Notes: generated by a model not told the origin, from the letters alone. A stretch of 50,486 nt of DNA from Marvinbryantia formatexigens (GCA_021771035.1 JAETPU010000021.1:1-50486); one strand, 5' to 3'; counted from the stretch's first letter, positions 24,951 to 33,672 are shown. Translations and numbers: made by a program.

Positions 24951-25239
24951 GAAATCGGGCCTCCTGCCCGGTGATAGCCTCCATCACCAGCTCCAGCAGT
25001 TTATGATAGGCGGGGAAGGGGAGTTTCATTGCTTTGACGCTGTCAAAGCCCTTTTTGCCCAGTGCCAGCTCAAAGACCTTATCTGCCCAGTCAAAGTTTT
25101 CAGCTGCGGCTTCGTCCTTTTGGATCGCAAGGATTTTGCGCACGGTCGGTTCCCGGTCATCTACCGCATATATCGTATCGCCAACACGGATTTCCGGGCG
25201 ATCAGTTAATAATTTATTATCCAAGGTATATATTCTCAT
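24928..25239 (-). CDS. Tail assembly chaperone (G-like)
   Basis: A 103-residue protein between the tail tube gene and the tape measure, the usual place of the chaperone that coats the tape measure during tail assembly. Mixed alpha/beta start (MRIYTLDNKLLTDRPEIRVG) with a helical rest; the end GEPEQQ is made only by non-shifting ribosomes. Start ATG at 25239 with AAAGGA nine bases upstream. See the overlapping frameshift product at 24573-24950. Confidence 0.7.
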   Translation of the reverse strand: MRIYTLDNKLLTDRPEIRVGDTIYAVDDREPTVRKILAIQKDEAAAENFDWADKVFELALGKKGFDSVKAMKLPFPAYHKLLELVMEAITGQEARFPGEPEQQ

Positions 25240-25264
25240 TATCCAAATTCCTTTCTAAGCAAAA

Positions 25265-25294
25265 ATAGAGGGGAGAGGCGCGAACCTCTCCCCA
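25265..25294 (-). terminator. Hairpin after the tail tube gene
   Basis: GAGGGGAGAGG and CCTCTCCCC flank a short GCGCGAA-type loop, 20-40 bp after the tail tube stop. Minus-strand reading ends in CTATTTTTG. This is a probable partial terminator that lowers expression of the chaperone and tape measure genes relative to the tube. Confidence 0.6.
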
Positions 25295-25312
25295 GATTAT
25301 TATTTTTTGTCC

Positions 25313-25768
25313 TTACGCTGCCGGAGACGCCGGCGTAAATGTGGGCTTGCCGTGGGACATGACGTCAAATTCCAGCGGCGCCACATTGGTGGAGTCTCCG
25401 CCTCCCGGATTTGTGACACTGATAACACAGTCAAAGGCCAATTTTCCTCCATCCGGGAACTCCCACTCAAACTTGCTATTACAATTATCACCTGTCCCCC
25501 AGGCCACGCCCGCCACATAGTCGTTGCCCGCATCTCCAATGCACCGCTTGCCGGAGAGGGAGACGGTCAGCCCCTTACCAGTCACAAGACGCTTGATCCA
25601 TCCTTCTGTCTCCATGGGCGTCCACTCCTCCGTAGTGCCGTCAATGGAAACGGAAAAAGTCTCCATTTCCACGATAGGGAGCATTTGTTCGTCCGTGCTG
25701 GTGCGCCCCTTGGTGCCTATCTTAAATTTGTTTTCGTGTACAGGGTAAACCCCTGTCTTTCCTGCCAT
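25313..25768 (-). CDS. Major tail tube protein
   Basis: A 151-residue beta-rich protein. The opening MAGKTGVYPVHENKFKIG and the later stretch KRLVTGKGLTVSLSGKR resemble tail tube proteins of Gram-positive siphophages, and the order (tail terminator, tube, chaperones, tape measure) is standard. It is followed at 25265-25312 by an inverted repeat of AGGGGAGAGG type (GGGGAGAGGCGCGAACCTCTCCCC), a likely hairpin that would set tube-protein mRNA level or act as a partial terminator. Confidence 0.85.
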   Translation of the reverse strand: MAGKTGVYPVHENKFKIGTKGRTSTDEQMLPIVEMETFSVSIDGTTEEWTPMETEGWIKRLVTGKGLTVSLSGKRCIGDAGNDYVAGVAWGTGDNCNSKFEWEFPDGGKLAFDCVISVTNPGGGDSTNVAPLEFDVMSHGKPTFTPASPAA

Positions 25769-25770
25769 CC

Positions 25771-26178
25771 TTATTCCTCACTTTCCATGTACGTTAAATC
25801 AATGGGGATTGAATACTCACAGATCCCCCTTGTGTCCTTGCCAACCGATACCGGAGCTCCCCCGGGATCTGCCATAACAACCTGTGTGCTGCCAAATGTC
25901 TCATGGGCCAACCCATAAAAAAGACGGTAAATTCGGTATGCCTCGCGCTCTGCCTCTACCGGGCCGGTTGTCCAATGTACCAATATCACCACCCGGCGGG
26001 TGTGCCACTTGGTATTTGCCAGGCCGCCGATGCATAGCCGGGAGGCTGTGGCGCTGGGTGTATCATACACCCCCACATATCGGGGCTGGTTGGCGTCGAT
26101 AGCGCCGATACTGATAATCCCGGTCAATTCCGGGCAGCGCTCCAAAATCCAGTCCCGGACTTCCCGCAGCTGCAGCAT
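25771..26178 (-). CDS. Tail terminator / minor capsid protein
   Basis: A 135-residue protein of the Minor_capsid_3-like group by order and by features (MLQLREVRDWILERCPEL, then an alpha/beta sandwich). In this gene order the protein directly before the tail tube gene caps the tail (terminator). The ATG at 26178 overlaps the previous TAA by one base. Confidence 0.65.
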   Translation of the reverse strand: MLQLREVRDWILERCPELTGIISIGAIDANQPRYVGVYDTPSATASRLCIGGLANTKWHTRRVVILVHWTTGPVEAEREAYRIYRLFYGLAHETFGSTQVVMADPGGAPVSVGKDTRGICEYSIPIDLTYMESEE

Positions 26179-26546
26179 TACAGCCCCGCCTCCTTTCTAT
26201 ATAGCTCCGCATAGGTATCCCGCACAAAATCCTTTTTGCCGCCGCTTATCCATGGTTCCAGCCAATAGGCTCCCGCATTATGGTTGCGGTCCGTTCGAAA
26301 GGCATATTCCGGGTGATAGTATAAGCGCCGCGCCTGGGGCGCGTCCGTTATCAGCCGCCCATGGACCTGTCCATTCCCTTGTGTTGTGTTGGTGTATGTC
26401 TGGTTGTTTTGCATATCGCCACCATCAAAGGGCATCACCTCTGCCGATACCACATCACCCAGCAGCACCTCCATGGTTTGCTGCGCCGCGGCAAAAACCG
26501 CTTTTTCCAGTTCTCCGATGGCCTTGGCGTCAAGCTCAATTTTTAC
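26178..26546 (-). CDS. Minor capsid (neck) protein with damaged start
   Basis: 123 codons resembling Minor_capsid_2-type neck proteins: KIELDAKAIGELEKAVFAAA at the start and YYHPEYAFRTDRNHN in the middle. The frame has no ATG/GTG/TTG in its first 30 codons. The expected start, an ATG at 26551-26549 that overlaps the upstream stop as TGATG like other junctions of this operon, leads to ATG GGG TAA in the wrong frame. One extra G in the G4 run (26549-26546) would give M-G-V-K-I-E-L in frame. So there is a one-base deletion by mutation, a sequencing error, or a translational trick. The internal start at 26474 would give only 98 residues. Confidence 0.6.
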   Translation of the reverse strand, partial: VKIELDAKAIGELEKAVFAAAQQTMEVLLGDVVSAEVMPFDGGDMQNNQTYTNTTQGNGQVHGRLITDAPQARRLYYHPEYAFRTDRNHNAGAYWLEPWISGGKKDFVRDTYAELYRKEAGL

Positions 26547-26550
26547 CCCA

Positions 26551-26889
26551 TCACATCAGCTCCAATGCAGTAAAATTGACCGTCCCATCCGGGTTGCGGG
26601 CCCGGGAAAACCGGTAAATCCGGCGCATCGTCTGTTCTTTGCCCACATACGCCACCCCATGCAGGGGGACACCGGGGGCCGGGTCCCCATCCAGCAGGGC
26701 GGTGCCCTCCAACTGTATCAGGGTTTTGTCTGCGGTGAGTACCTGCCGGGATTTTTCCGAGTAATTGCACATCCCCTCAAAAGTCGCCCCCTCACAGGGG
26801 GCCCCATCATCATCAATCCCAGCCTCTAGCTCCACGCGGATCTGGGTTGTACAAACAGACTGAGGCACCAGCCGGGGCCACTTAACCAT
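26551..26889 (-). CDS. Head-tail connector / minor capsid protein
   Basis: A 112-residue protein in the Minor_capsid_1-like position. Start ATG at 26889 (MVKWPRLVPQ) with GGGGGTG eight bases upstream; a GTG three codons earlier is less likely. Features include SRQVLTADKTLIQLEGTALLDGD. It forms the neck between head and tail. Confidence 0.65.
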   Translation of the reverse strand: MVKWPRLVPQSVCTTQIRVELEAGIDDDGAPCEGATFEGMCNYSEKSRQVLTADKTLIQLEGTALLDGDPAPGVPLHGVAYVGKEQTMRRIYRFSRARNPDGTVNFTALELM

Positions 26890-26891
26890 TA

Positions 26892-27269
26892 TCACCACAC
26901 CCCCAAATGGGCCAGCCCGCTCTGCAGCAGCTGGCTATATACCTGAGAGGAGGTTGTCACGCCCCCCTGCGTGATTGTCCGCTTGGTGTCAAAAGACATA
27001 CTGACGCCATTGATCCCATAACTGGAGAGCGGACTGGACAGCATATCGGAATAGGCAGCCAAAAAGGCCGCATGGAGGGTCGTTGCCTCCTCAATCTTAA
27101 TCTGCTGGTACGCAGACAGATTGTTAAACCCAATACGCCGGATCCGACAAAAGGTCATGCCGTCAATATCGGAGCTGGCCTGCTTGATTAGGGGCATGAG
27201 CTGCTCATCAGTGAGCGTACAATCAGGATAGGCCTCCCGGTACTCTTGGGGAGTGATATATCCGTCCAT
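26892..27269 (-). CDS. Head-tail connector (gp6-like)
   Basis: A 125-residue helical protein (TPQEYREAYPDCTLTDEQL, then helices with an aromatic-rich middle, IEEATTLHAAFLAAYSDML). Helical connectors of this size directly after the capsid gene correspond to the HK97 gp6/SPP1 gp15 adaptor. Start ATG at 27269, three bases after the capsid stop. Confidence 0.75.
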   Translation of the reverse strand: MDGYITPQEYREAYPDCTLTDEQLMPLIKQASSDIDGMTFCRIRRIGFNNLSAYQQIKIEEATTLHAAFLAAYSDMLSSPLSSYGINGVSMSFDTKRTITQGGVTTSSQVYSQLLQSGLAHLGVW

Positions 27270-27271
27270 CG

Positions 27272-28216
27272 TTAGGCCCCCACAGCGGCGGTATCCACAT
27301 CCACATAGATGCTGTCAATCTTGCCGTCCTTGCCATTGGGAAACGTAAAGACATCGGAGAGAGCTCTGTTTTGATACAAATAGCCATCCCCCTGCGTATG
27401 GGCGCCGGGGTTAAAATAGTAAATGGAGCTAATTTTGGGCACCAGCTTAGTGGTCTGCGGGGACGCAATCAGCACGTTAATTTTGTGCGCAGTGCTGGCA
27501 GTGGGCTCAAATCCGCCGTTTTCCGGCGCAAAGTTAAAGCTGTCGTAAAACACCTCATCATCGATAACCTCCATCACCGGCACGCCGTCAATGTCCGTCA
27601 CGCGGGTTTCCAAGCCCTCCCCGCCGTCCGCCACCTGAGTCATCTCGATGGTGCGGGTAAACTCCGGGGCCTGCTCCAGCAAGTCCATGATGGCGCTGGT
27701 GACATACATAATCAGAGCGCCCTTGGCCTTATACCGGCGCAGTTTGCCGCTGGCTAAAAAGCCCTTGAGCTTCCCAAAGACATTTTCTTTGGTATAGGTA
27801 GAGGCATCCGTACTGGAGTGATAGCCGTCCAAAGTGGCAGCCTTGCCCGCCACCTTGGAAAAAAACAGCGCGTCCATCTCCGGAGCGGCCTGGGTCTGTT
27901 CAAACACCTTGGAGATATTTTGGATGGAGGCTGTTGCGTTGGACTCATCCACATCGGCCTTGTCCACCAAAAACTCCACATCCCGGTCATGGGTGACGGT
28001 GTAGGGGACATCCGTCTGTTTAAACTCTCCCCGGTTCCACCCGCCGTTGCGGCTGTGGTTCTTATATCCAGAGGTAGACATCTGGGTAAAATGGAAGGTT
28101 TTGGCGTCCAGCCACCGGACATTGGGAGTGATAAAGGGAGTGCACAGGGTGTTCTGCTGCATAATCTCCAAGAGTTCGGGCTGCCATACCTCGGCATAGT
28201 TGACTGTGTTAGGCAT
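27272..28216 (-). CDS. Major capsid protein
   Basis: A 314-residue protein following the scaffold gene with a strong AAAGGAG site. The N-terminus MPNTVNYAEVWQPELLEIMQ and the stretch DVPYTVTHDRDVEFLVDKADVDES are typical of HK97-fold capsid proteins of this clostridial siphophage group. No own protease domain; assembly uses the separate scaffold gene upstream. Confidence 0.9.
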   Translation of the reverse strand: MPNTVNYAEVWQPELLEIMQQNTLCTPFITPNVRWLDAKTFHFTQMSTSGYKNHSRNGGWNRGEFKQTDVPYTVTHDRDVEFLVDKADVDESNATASIQNISKVFEQTQAAPEMDALFFSKVAGKAATLDGYHSSTDASTYTKENVFGKLKGFLASGKLRRYKAKGALIMYVTSAIMDLLEQAPEFTRTIEMTQVADGGEGLETRVTDIDGVPVMEVIDDEVFYDSFNFAPENGGFEPTASTAHKINVLIASPQTTKLVPKISSIYYFNPGAHTQGDGYLYQNRALSDVFTFPNGKDGKIDSIYVDVDTAAVGA

Positions 28217-28241
28217 TTGTTTGTTCTCCTTTCAAACTGTC

Positions 28242-28889
28242 TTACTTTTTAAACCGGTTCCAGCGCTTTGTTTTGCTCTCAGTGCTGCCGGACTTTTTGG
28301 CGGATGCTTTTGATGCGGCTTTTTCCGGGTCTGCGCCCAATTTAAAGCCGCCAGCCTGGTTTTTCTTGTCCGATTTCCAATCGGGATGGCGCTTGAGCAC
28401 CTCGTTCATGGCCTTTTCCAGGCCCTCCTCCTGGTAATTTTCGCCGGCCTGGACAATCGCCAGGGATACGGCATCCTGGGCCATCTCCGGGAGTACCCCC
28501 AGGCGGAGTGCACACAGCTGCGCGCGGGCGTCGGCAAGCTCCTTTTTCAGCTGCTCGGTTTCTCCCGCTGCGGCGGCAGGCTCCTCCTTGGGAGGATCTG
28601 CTTCCCCAGAGTCAGCCTTTTCGGGGGCCTCCTGGGCTCCCTCGCCGTTTTCATCAGCCTGGGCATCATCAGAGGCTTTTTCCTCCTCGGGCTTGTCCGG
28701 GGCTTCCTCCTTTTCGCCAGCAGGCTCCTCCTTGGATTCCTTTTCCTCCTTGGGCTTTTCTTCCCCAGACGCCGGTTCCTCTTTGGGCTTATCGGCAGGG
28801 GGCTCAGTATCCTGGGCCGGGGAATCCTTCTTTTCTTCCTCAACAGGGGTTTCTTTCTTTTCTTCATCCTTGGGTGCTGCTTTTCTCAT
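28242..28889 (-). CDS. Scaffolding protein
   Basis: A 215-residue, highly charged protein. The first ~110 residues are Glu/Lys/Pro-rich and disordered (repeated PKEE, EEK motifs). A helical middle (TEQLKKELADARAQLCALRL) and a basic C-terminus (TKRWNRFKK) follow, which would bind the capsid shell. It is the usual gene before the capsid. The low-complexity DNA opens spurious frames on the other strand. Start ATG at 28889, GGAAAGGAG upstream. Confidence 0.85.
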   Translation of the reverse strand: MRKAAPKDEEKKETPVEEEKKDSPAQDTEPPADKPKEEPASGEEKPKEEKESKEEPAGEKEEAPDKPEEEKASDDAQADENGEGAQEAPEKADSGEADPPKEEPAAAAGETEQLKKELADARAQLCALRLGVLPEMAQDAVSLAIVQAGENYQEEGLEKAMNEVLKRHPDWKSDKKNQAGGFKLGADPEKAASKASAKKSGSTESKTKRWNRFKK

Positions 28890-28971
28890 GTTCTGGCTCC
28901 TTTCCTATATAAAATGAGTATGAAAAAAGCGCTCTGCCATAACGGCAGGCGCTTGATTCTATGGGGTTAGA

Positions 28972-29073
28972 TTATTTTACTGGGGTGTCAGGCTTTTTTT
29001 CCGATTCAGCCTTTTTTGCCATCTCCTCATCATACTTCTGCTTGAAAGTAGCTAATAGGCGTTTCCTGTCCAT
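28972..29073 (-). CDS. Small charged peptide between MuF-type gene and scaffold
   Basis: 33 residues from ATG 29073, MDRKRLLATFKQKYDEEMAK then Lys/Glu/Pro. The AGGAGGG site at about 29098 is 24 bases upstream, farther than normal, and the close GGAAAG is weak, so the start is uncertain. Its position after a MuF-JAMM gene is where an immunity protein would be, but it is too small for confidence. Confidence 0.4.
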   Translation of the reverse strand: MDRKRLLATFKQKYDEEMAKKAESEKKPDTPVK

Positions 29074-29101
29074 CTTTCCATCAAAGATAAGTTCATCCCT
29101 C

Positions 29102-30808
29102 CTAAAGGGGAGAATTTCTTTTTCTGTATCTGATGCCACTTTTTTCGGCCTCCTTCAAAAAGGTTTCCATAAAACTCACATACTTTTCGGGTTCCATGAC
29201 ATAGTCTGGCTCATCCTGTACGGCACGTTGCAGTTGAGAATACAAGTCAGAGAAAGAAAAATCCTCGGTTTTTTCTGCAATATAGGTCGAACCATCGTTA
29301 CCTACTACGCATAGAATTTTCATGTATTCGTCCATAGAAAAAACAGAAATATCATCCAATGAAAAAATCTGCCCGCTAGGATGATTGTGAATAGAGATAT
29401 GTTCTTGAAAAACTTCAGAAGCTGAAGCCATCATACTCCGGCTATCTTTATATCTCATAAGTTCATTTCCTTGCATATCTAGCGTGATCACTGCTTCTCG
29501 TTCTGGCATATCATCTTTCAAATAAGTCAGCAAAGATTTTTGAGTTGCCTTAAACTTTTTATTTGCAGACTCTGTGAGCACTCCAGATTCAATCCCATCC
29601 ATCTGTTCGATAACAGTGTCAGATATTCTCAAAGGGGAGGTATTTACATCTTTGAGTATACTTTGCTTTTGAGATATTGCAAGAGTATCTGGGTAATTTC
29701 TTTCCCTCCAAGGATCCCGCCGCAGCACGTCCGGATGGGCCCGCACAAACTCCCGCAGCTCCTTCTGGGCCTCCCGCACTTGTGCCCGGGCTTTTTTGGC
29801 ATCCTCTGGATTTTGCAGCCCCGCCTGAAGCCGTTTGGCTTTTCGCACCTTGCGCTCCAGGGCCCGCTGCTGCTCCTCCAGCTTGGCGGCCTGCTGTACC
29901 TTTTGGGTATCCAGGGGTTTAGGCATCTTGCTGACGCCCTCAATCCAGGTGGTGAGCGTATGCCGGCAGTTGGGATGGAATAAGCCCGCCGCCACCGCCA
30001 CGCTGAGCAGGGGGTACCATTTGCCATTGCGGCTGTGGCCCAAATCCCCCCGGGTTTCCCCGCCGAAAACGCCAAACACATCGTCAATATATACCCGTCC
30101 CTGCCAGGGCAGACAGGTTTCGGAGCACGCCCCGTACTGGCTTACCAATACGGTATCTATCCCCATCTCCTGACGTTTTTGAGCCTCTCCCAACAGCTTT
30201 GCGCGGGTGGAATTGGTGCGCAGGGCCATCTCTGCCCAGGTAGCGATATTGACCCGCCGCCCGTTTTTGTATTGGATGCTGGTAATCCCTTGCTCCAAAA
30301 AATCCTTAACAGCCCAATCCGTGGCCTGTCGGACGGTCATAGTCCCGGAGGCAAGGGCAGTGGAAGCCTTTAGGATGGTCCTGCGGTAGACATCATCCAT
30401 ATACCGCAGGCAAGCCTTTTCTACTTTTTGCTGGGCATCCTGGCTTTCCCGCAGCAGGGCCTCCATTTTGCGGTTGTTGAGCTCAAAAAACCCATGGGAG
30501 CCACCTTCCTGCTCCTGTTCCTCCAATAGTTTTTGGATATCCTCCTGGGCCTGCACTTGGCCCGCCTCATACTCCTGCAAAAGCAAATCCCCGGATTCGG
30601 CCTGAATCTCGGGGAAAATCTCATCCAATATTTTTTTGTTGTCCTGCCGGTACTGCCGCAGATCCCGCAGCTTTGCAGACTGCCAAGCCTCCCAGGCAGA
30701 ACCTTCTTCGCGCTCCCAGGCCTTATGCTTGGCGAGGTTGCGCCTGAGTGAGGCCACCAGCCGAAGCTCCAACTCCTCAAACAGCTTGAGGATCCATCCG
30801 ATACCCAA
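29102..30808 (-). CDS. MuF-type minor capsid protein with C-terminal JAMM-like domain
   Basis: 568 residues, much longer than a plain minor capsid protein. The N-terminal ~290 residues are the Phage_min_cap2/MuF type: helical region, then YGACSETCLPWQGRVYIDD and GLFHPNCRHTLTTWIEG. A charged coiled-coil linker follows (about 300-375). The C-terminal ~190 residues contain EAVITLD and then IHNHPSGQIFSLDDISVF, a HxHP...SxxD pattern like the JAMM/MPN metalloprotease site of RadC and JAB toxins (spacing between second His and Ser is six residues, one shorter than the canonical seven). So it may be a virion protein delivering an enzymatic domain. Start TTG at 30808, three bases after the portal stop. 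Confidence 0.8.
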   Translation of the reverse strand: MGIGWILKLFEELELRLVASLRRNLAKHKAWEREEGSAWEAWQSAKLRDLRQYRQDNKKILDEIFPEIQAESGDLLLQEYEAGQVQAQEDIQKLLEEQEQEGGSHGFFELNNRKMEALLRESQDAQQKVEKACLRYMDDVYRRTILKASTALASGTMTVRQATDWAVKDFLEQGITSIQYKNGRRVNIATWAEMALRTNSTRAKLLGEAQKRQEMGIDTVLVSQYGACSETCLPWQGRVYIDDVFGVFGGETRGDLGHSRNGKWYPLLSVAVAAGLFHPNCRHTLTTWIEGVSKMPKPLDTQKVQQAAKLEEQQRALERKVRKAKRLQAGLQNPEDAKKARAQVREAQKELREFVRAHPDVLRRDPWRERNYPDTLAISQKQSILKDVNTSPLRISDTVIEQMDGIESGVLTESANKKFKATQKSLLTYLKDDMPEREAVITLDMQGNELMRYKDSRSMMASASEVFQEHISIHNHPSGQIFSLDDISVFSMDEYMKILCVVGNDGSTYIAEKTEDFSFSDLYSQLQRAVQDEPDYVMEPEKYVSFMETFLKEAEKSGIRYRKRNSPL

Positions 30809-30811
30809 GGC

Positions 30812-32284
30812 TTACACCCCAGTTCTGCCCACAGAGGGCTCGTCCATTTCCTCGATTCCCTTTTCCCGGGTAATCCGCTTGACCTCTGCGGCTTTCCACT
30901 CGTCCTCCTTGCTGGAGCCCCAGAGCTCATCCACCAGCGCCTGGGTGCTCATCACACCGGACGCCGCTGCGGCGCCGATGGTCTGTACCCGGCTGTCAAA
31001 GCTGGGCGCGCCATATTCCCCAAATGTGATCGTAGGCTCATACTCTCCAGGGTGCCTGCCCTCAAGCAAATCCTGAGCCTGCAGAGCGGCCCGGGCAACT
31101 GCCGGAAGGGCCTCCTCCAATGCCGCGGTGATAGCGTTTCGGGTCACACCGGTGACGTCCTTTTTCTCCCGCTGGGCATCCGCGCTCGCCATTTTGCCAA
31201 GGTCGATCCCCAGGGTGGCGGGGGAGATGATGCCCTGGAGACTCAAATCCAGAAAACGGCAGTAGCTCTCCAAAAACGCCTCGTACTTAATGTCCGGCTG
31301 CACCACCTGGATCTGATTGACTGCATTTTCCCGGTTATCTGCTAGCAGCTTAACATAATCTGTGCCAAACCTCGGCACCTCCCCAAGACCTCCGTCCTCA
31401 TCTTCGCGGGGGATGAGATTTTCCGGGATGTATCGCTGCACCCTGCCGGATCGCACGGCATCCAGCCACTGTGAGCAGATCTCGTCAAACGCATCAAAGT
31501 TGTCGGTTTTGCCATCAAAAATAGAGCGTCCCCTCCCGGGCCAGCGGGGGGAGGAGAAAAAGCGCAGCGGTACGGTGAGGACAACCTTATCGGGATAGCT
31601 CGCTGGATACAATTTCAGTTCTTCCTCCAATTCCGGCATCTCATGCAGCGGAATCTCCTTGCCGCTATCCTCCACCCTATAATAAGCAACAGAACCAGGC
31701 AAGCGCTTTTCTTTGAGCGTATATTTGCCCGTTCCAAAATAAAATTCAGTCCCAATAATCCGCCCCCTGCGGGTGATGTAGTCCACCTGCTCGCCGCTCC
31801 AATACTCAATGATGGGGTTATCGGACACCTCGGGATCCAATGTGATTTTAAATGCTCCGTCTCCAGTCACCAACGTATCCGCTACCGCCCTCTGTACCAG
31901 GGCCGGGAAGTGGTTTTCCTGGGCAATTTCCTCCCATCGGTCCTTGTGGAGCGGCCTGCTCCAATCCAAGTCCGTCAAATCCTGCACCACCAGGGCCGCA
32001 AGATGATTAACCATCATCCCGGGCAGCCCGCTGTGGATTTTGCGTAGATGCTCATTATTAGGGGCAGCCGCCCAAAACCGCTCACGCAATACCGTATTAT
32101 TTGCCAGCTGTTTATATAGCTGATCCAACTCTGCCGCGTCGCCTCGATACCATACCCGATAGGCCATCACCTGGGCATCATGGCTCATTGCCTCCTGTAT
32201 GGTAATCCCTTGGGGCTGTGCCGGCTGTATCTCCAGCCAACTCTGTACCATCGTCCTCACCCTCTCCCTGAACTTATCCAGCAA
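30812..32284 (-). CDS. Portal protein
   Basis: A 490-residue protein between terminase and minor capsid genes. Portal-type features: an N-terminal region with YRVWYRGDAAELDQLY, an acidic strand region, and a central long helix before a C-terminal crown (LEEALPAVARAALQAQDLLEG). It forms the dodecameric ring through which DNA is packaged. The start is TTG at 32284 with a GGGGGG-type site seven bases upstream. Confidence 0.85.
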   Translation of the reverse strand: MLDKFRERVRTMVQSWLEIQPAQPQGITIQEAMSHDAQVMAYRVWYRGDAAELDQLYKQLANNTVLRERFWAAAPNNEHLRKIHSGLPGMMVNHLAALVVQDLTDLDWSRPLHKDRWEEIAQENHFPALVQRAVADTLVTGDGAFKITLDPEVSDNPIIEYWSGEQVDYITRRGRIIGTEFYFGTGKYTLKEKRLPGSVAYYRVEDSGKEIPLHEMPELEEELKLYPASYPDKVVLTVPLRFFSSPRWPGRGRSIFDGKTDNFDAFDEICSQWLDAVRSGRVQRYIPENLIPREDEDGGLGEVPRFGTDYVKLLADNRENAVNQIQVVQPDIKYEAFLESYCRFLDLSLQGIISPATLGIDLGKMASADAQREKKDVTGVTRNAITAALEEALPAVARAALQAQDLLEGRHPGEYEPTITFGEYGAPSFDSRVQTIGAAAASGVMSTQALVDELWGSSKEDEWKAAEVKRITREKGIEEMDEPSVGRTGV

Positions 32285-32298
32285 TGTTATACCCCCCG

Positions 32299-33672
32299 CT
32301 ATTTTAAGTCTGTTGTCCCAATCTCATATTTATAGGGCAGCCAAGAATACTGCTCCGCATTGATGGTATGGTCGTTTCTGTCCTCTGGGCAATTGTCCTT
32401 TTTTTCATCCCAGCTGTATAGGTTCATTTCCCGAATCAATGGCCCGCAGGTATCCTCCACAATCAGATGCTCGCCCCGGGCCAGCCAGCCAGACTCCAAA
32501 TGGATCCGATCTATAATCTGCGTCTGTTTCCAGGCGGGGACAAACTCATAGATACAGCCGTGCTGCCGCTTATACTTTTGACACTCCAGGATAGTAGCCT
32601 CGTCCGCGGAGTCAATAAAAATGCTCCTGCCAAACCCCCAGCGCTGGCGCTGCCGCTCCGCAAAATCCACAATCAGGGCCGGGAGGTCGCTGGGCGTCAG
32701 GGGAGCTTTGCCAGAGAGCACCCGCTCGCTGTTGTTGATTTCTTCCGCCGCCAGGGTAATTTTCCGGCGGTCGCTCAGGATAGCAGTAAACACAAAGGCA
32801 AAAGTATCCGGAGAATGTATACTATAGCTGGTATCCACCCCAGCGGAAAAACGTACAAAGGACACCGGCGCCGCCTTATCCAGGAGCAAATGCCGCAGGG
32901 CGCGCTCGGTAATGAGGTTTTTGCGCTCCAAGTTAAACACCAGCCCAGTCGCCCGGCCCCGCAGGCCCAACACCTTGTTTTTATAGAGCTTTGTCCCTAG
33001 AGGCACCATCTGCAGGATATGCTCCTTTTTGTCCTGGGGCAGACCCGCATTGTGCTCAAAGGAAAAAAACCAATGCACCCAGCCCTCCTTGGGCTCCTGA
33101 GTGAGCTCCTGTAGGATTTCCGGGGGTGTCTCCTGCTCCCAATCCGGCAAGGGGCGGGAATGATTGATAAACTCAGAATATATTGGCAGCCCTGGATCAT
33201 CCGGGTTAAGGGTTGCCATCAAATAATCGCACCGCATGGATGCCTCTCGGACATACTCCATATCGGCAATGTTAATCTCATCAATATACAGGCATCCATA
33301 CTGACCGCCCAGGGCTTTTTTCCAACGGGCCTTGTTGTCATAGCCCAGCACATAGATGATTTTTTTGCCGCTGGGGCTATCCAGCGCCAGGTGGGGGAGA
33401 CTGTTTTCCCCCCGGCCTCCCGGGTTATATTTTATCAGCCCGCCAAACAAATCCAGGATCCCAAGCTCCTTGGATATGAGGTTTTTTTCGATGGTCCCCA
33501 AATCCAGGCCGGACAGGATGTGGATCCGCTTGGGGCTCTGTGCCACCTTGAGCACAAATTTAAAAGCCCCCACCGTGGTTTTTCCCGCCGCCGTGGTACC
33601 CTCTAAAAACTCCACCGGCGCATTGCATCGTAAAAACGCTTTATACTTGGGAGACAGCAGCAAATCAGCCAT
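32299..33672 (-). CDS. Terminase large subunit
   Basis: 457 residues, the packaging motor. Walker A is EGTTAAGKTT (about residues 24-33), Walker B CLYIDEIN (about 126-133), followed by the coupling region MATLNPDDP. The RNase H-fold nuclease has acidic residues in SAGVDTSYS, IFIDSADEA and the late NDHTINAEQYS. Start ATG at 33672 overlaps terS by eight bases. Confidence 0.94.
   Translation of the reverse strand: MADLLLSPKYKAFLRCNAPVEFLEGTTAAGKTTVGAFKFVLKVAQSPKRIHILSGLDLGTIEKNLISKELGILDLFGGLIKYNPGGRGENSLPHLALDSPSGKKIIYVLGYDNKARWKKALGGQYGCLYIDEINIADMEYVREASMRCDYLMATLNPDDPGLPIYSEFINHSRPLPDWEQETPPEILQELTQEPKEGWVHWFFSFEHNAGLPQDKKEHILQMVPLGTKLYKNKVLGLRGRATGLVFNLERKNLITERALRHLLLDKAAPVSFVRFSAGVDTSYSIHSPDTFAFVFTAILSDRRKITLAAEEINNSERVLSGKAPLTPSDLPALIVDFAERQRQRWGFGRSIFIDSADEATILECQKYKRQHGCIYEFVPAWKQTQIIDRIHLESGWLARGEHLIVEDTCGPLIREMNLYSWDEKKDNCPEDRNDHTINAEQYSWLPYKYEIGTTDLK

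Noticed and set aside
28386-28970. Three long plus-strand frames opposite the scaffold gene
   Set aside because: Low-complexity mirror of the Glu/Lys/Pro-rich scaffold DNA; no ribosome sites.
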